Of a DNA stretch of 64,000 nucleotides, positions 62,100-64,000 are shown piece after piece. The position numbers and the translations under genes are program-made. The stretch is from Roseiarcus sp963820095 (GTDB taxonomy: Bacteria; Pseudomonadota; Alphaproteobacteria; Rhizobiales; Beijerinckiaceae). The notes beneath the pieces are model-generated. The model ran no database searches, had not been told where the DNA came from, and saw only the letters and a program-made list of their open reading frames with translations. Position 1 is the stretch's first letter, and each line of letters opens with the position of its first letter. The DNA is taken from assembly GCA_963820095.1 (NCBI GenBank), contig CAWFZA010000030.1:1-64000 (forward strand), written 5' to 3'.

Positions 62100-62498
62100 T
62101 CAGCGCGGACGCAAAAGACGCATCAGCACGCGGCCGGCATGCGTACGCGCTTCCTTGGCGTCCACCGTCCCATCATTGTCCGTGTCGGCGCGTTTGAAGA
62201 CCGTTTCGACGTAATTGAGGTATTCGTCCTTGGTCAGAGTCTTGTCGTTGTCGGGATCGGCGGCCGCCCAGTCCTGTCGGAGAACGCGACCCCTAAGTTC
62301 GGCGCGATCGAGCGTGCCGTCGTGGTCATGGTCGAGCTGGTCGAAGACCTTGCCGGCCGTCGCCTTCGCCTCATCCAGGCTGATCGTGCCGTCGTTGTCC
62401 CTATCGATCCCGCTGAACGCCGAGGCCGCAAGCGCGGGCGAGACCGCCGGCGCCAGGGCCAGCGCCAGCAACAAGCTTCTCCGTCCGATGGCTTTCAC
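62100..62498 (-). CDS. lanM: Lanmodulin-like periplasmic EF-hand protein
   Basis: 132 aa from GTG 62498 (GCGAGG about 10 nt upstream). Signal peptide about residues 1-24 (MKAIGRRSLLLALALAPAVS). Four EF loops: DRDNDGTISLDE (32-43), DHDHDGTLDRAE (56-67), DPDNDKTLTKDE (81-92) and DTDNDGTVDAKE (105-116). The spacers are 12, 13 and 12 residues, the tight spacing of Methylorubrum lanmodulin, where ordinary calcium EF-pairs have about 24. KGRV-type residues recur as LRGRV after EF2 and YLNYVETVF after EF3. Lanmodulin binds lanthanides with picomolar affinity. Here Pro at loop position 2 survives only in EF3, position 9 is Asp only in EF2 and EF4. It follows a TonB-dependent receptor gene by 42 bp. 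Confidence 0.85.
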   Translation of the reverse strand: MKAIGRRSLLLALALAPAVSPALAASAFSGIDRDNDGTISLDEAKATAGKVFDQLDHDHDGTLDRAELRGRVLRQDWAAADPDNDKTLTKDEYLNYVETVFKRADTDNDGTVDAKEARTHAGRVLMRLLRPR

Positions 62499-62540
62499 GA
62501 TAATGGCCTCGCTTTGCGTCCTTCGTCCGCTTTTTGCGCA

Positions 62541-63999
62541 TTACAGCGTGATCCGCAACCCGCCGTAGATGGCGAAGGGCCTCGCCGGCCCGAGGCTCGT
62601 TGGGTTGCTCAGGGAGGGCGCCGAGTTCGGGCAGTTCAGTGATGTCGAACAGGCCGCCAGCGGTATAGTACCGCTGATCGAATAGGTTCTGGATGAGGCC
62701 ATAGGCCTGCACCTGTTTGGCAATCTGGTAGGACGTGTGCAGGCCAAAGACCGCGTAGCCCGGGACTTGCGGAAGCGCGCCGTTCTCATTGCCGAAGGCG
62801 ACCTGGCCTGACGCAGCGACCATATCGGCGCCGACATGCCATTTGTCGGTCACGGCGTAGTCGACGCCCACCTTCACCGTGTTCTTCGGAATGCCGGCGA
62901 TCGGCATGCCATTGGTGATCGGAATGAAGCCGCCCGCGTCGGCCAACGGATTGAATGGCGACGATTCCTGAAAGGTCGTCAGATAAACCGCGTCGATATA
63001 GGTGTAGTTGGCGTAAGCCGACCATCGATCGCTCGTCCACTGCAGGCTTGCCTCCGCGCCCTGGCGCAAGGTCGTCCCGACATTGGAGAAGAAGCCGAAG
63101 CCGGTGACAGCGCTCTGCTGCGGCAGGATGTCGTTATTGAGCGTCGTGCGGAAAAGTCCAGCCGACCATTGCAGCTTGCCCCATTCAGGCCCCAGACCCA
63201 ATTGGCTCAGCGCGTTCTGCCCACGGAAGCCCAGTTCGAAAGTCTGCCCGACCACCTGCCTCAGTTTCGGGTCCGAGACAAGAAAATTGTCGATGATGCA
63301 GGGGTTGTTGGGATCGGCGCAGCCGAGCTCGAGCGGCGTCGGCGTGCGATTGGTCATCGCATATCCCGCATAGAAGTTGATGTCAGGCGTGAGCTTGTAG
63401 GTGAAACCTAAAGTCGGATTGACGTGGAAGAAGTTCGAGAAGCCGTTGAGAAGCGCGCCGTTCGCGCCCTCGAGATCGATCCCCGCGTAATTGAAGCGTC
63501 CGCCGGCGGTCACCGTCAGGCGGTCGGTCGCGCTATAAGTGTCGAGCGCGTAGACGCCGGTATAGGTGTTGTTCGCATGGACCATGACCGGGTTCAGGAA
63601 GCTGTCAGGCTCATCGATCGTGAAGGGGAAGCCGATCACGGGGAACGAGGTGTTGTTGTCGTTGAAGATCGTCCCAAGCTGGCTGTTGCCGTTGAAGCGC
63701 GTCCAGCCGTAGTCGAGCGACGCGCCGACGGTCAGTGTGTTGTCGTGGCCGGCAAGCTTATCCGTGTCGACGGCCTGGGCGCTGGCGCCCAGAGAGCGCG
63801 ACTGCGTCCAGCTTCGGTCGATTTCGCCGAGATCGGTGGTCCCGCCGTTTGATAGGTCGGGAATGACGTTGCCAGACGTATCATGCACCGGGTTTCCGTT
63901 CAGGCACGAGACTGGCGGGCAGGGCTCCACGTCGGTCGGGTTGCCGTCGACGTGCGCCTGATTGAAGGCGCGGAAATAGGCGTTGCCCTGGAAGCTCAA
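62541..63999 (-). CDS. TonB-dependent outer-membrane receptor, 5' end outside window, frameshifted near the end
   Basis: The beta-barrel part of a TonB-dependent receptor. The frame entering from the right edge runs AYFRAFNQAHVDGNPTDVEP, through GYAMTNRTPTPLELGCADPN, NPCIIDNFLVSDPKLRQVVG and QTFELGFRGQNALSQLGLG, to QAYGLIQNLFDQRYYTAGGL. The final strand (SLGPARPFAIYGGLRITL, stop 62541) is in another frame; an extra base near 62608 explains it. The plug domain, TonB box and signal peptide lie beyond the window. Cysteines in CADPNNPC may form a loop disulfide. The neighbouring lanM and exbBD-tonB genes suggest it imports a lanthanide-chelator complex, as inferred for LutH in Methylorubrum. Substrate is inference. 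Confidence 0.85.
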
Positions 64000-64000
64000 C

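Noticed and set aside
1..64000. CRISPR array, tRNA/rRNA genes, prophage or intact transposase
   Set aside because: I found no regularly spaced repeats, no cloverleaf-like gene I could support, and no transposase or integrase domain.

Overview
The window is a GC-rich chromosomal piece from an alphaproteobacterium, most likely a methylotroph-like member of the Hyphomicrobiales (Rhizobiales). The rhizobial flagellar regulator FtcR, the motB-motC-fliK arrangement, DUF1217 and DUF1150 proteins, pqqBCDE and a lanmodulin-like EF-hand protein point there. The species cannot be named from the sequence.

Layout. 0-5 kb is decayed accessory DNA: two tandem frameshifted family-2 glycosyltransferases plus a remnant of a third, a DNA-ligase remnant, a YdcF-like protein and an AT-rich J-domain gene. 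5-9 kb holds a paoABC-like molybdenum aldehyde oxidoreductase operon. 9.4-15.2 kb is a catabolic cluster: CoA transferase, ThDP enzyme, LacI regulator, double-hotdog MaoC-like protein and a cyclase remnant. 15-31.6 kb is mixed housekeeping and envelope: ParA-like ATPase, xseB, ald, MFS exporter with a divergent LysR-TPR fusion regulator, OMP, lytic transglycosylase, pyk, a 3-hydroxyisobutyrate dehydrogenase-like reductase and a zinc-ribbon helicase. 31.7-32.6 kb is an hsp20-DUF1150 heat-shock unit with a strong RpoH-type promoter and a candidate RNA thermometer. 32.7-40.4 kb holds thyA-folA, a RibD-C reductase, folE, glyS (badly broken), glyQ, rph and rnd. 42.8-56 kb is a flagellar/motility region. 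56.6-64 kb reads leftward on the minus strand: a TonB-dependent receptor (5' end outside the window), a lanmodulin-like protein, exbB-exbD-tonB and pqqB-C-D-E.

The most interesting locus is the last one. The EF-hand protein has four EF loops with inter-loop spacings of 12, 13 and 12 residues, the arrangement known from lanmodulin. It sits 42 bp after a TonB-dependent receptor gene and just upstream of ExbB/ExbD/TonB and PQQ-biosynthesis genes. I infer a locus that couples lanthanide (or similar metal) uptake across the outer membrane with supply of the PQQ cofactor used by lanthanide-dependent alcohol dehydrogenases.

Quality caveat. At least a dozen genes, including essential ones, carry single-base frameshifts, mostly one extra base. 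This pattern looks like uncorrected indels in the assembly, so frameshifts are annotated as disruptions and not assumed to be biological. No rRNA, tRNA, CRISPR array, intact IS element or integrase was recognised.
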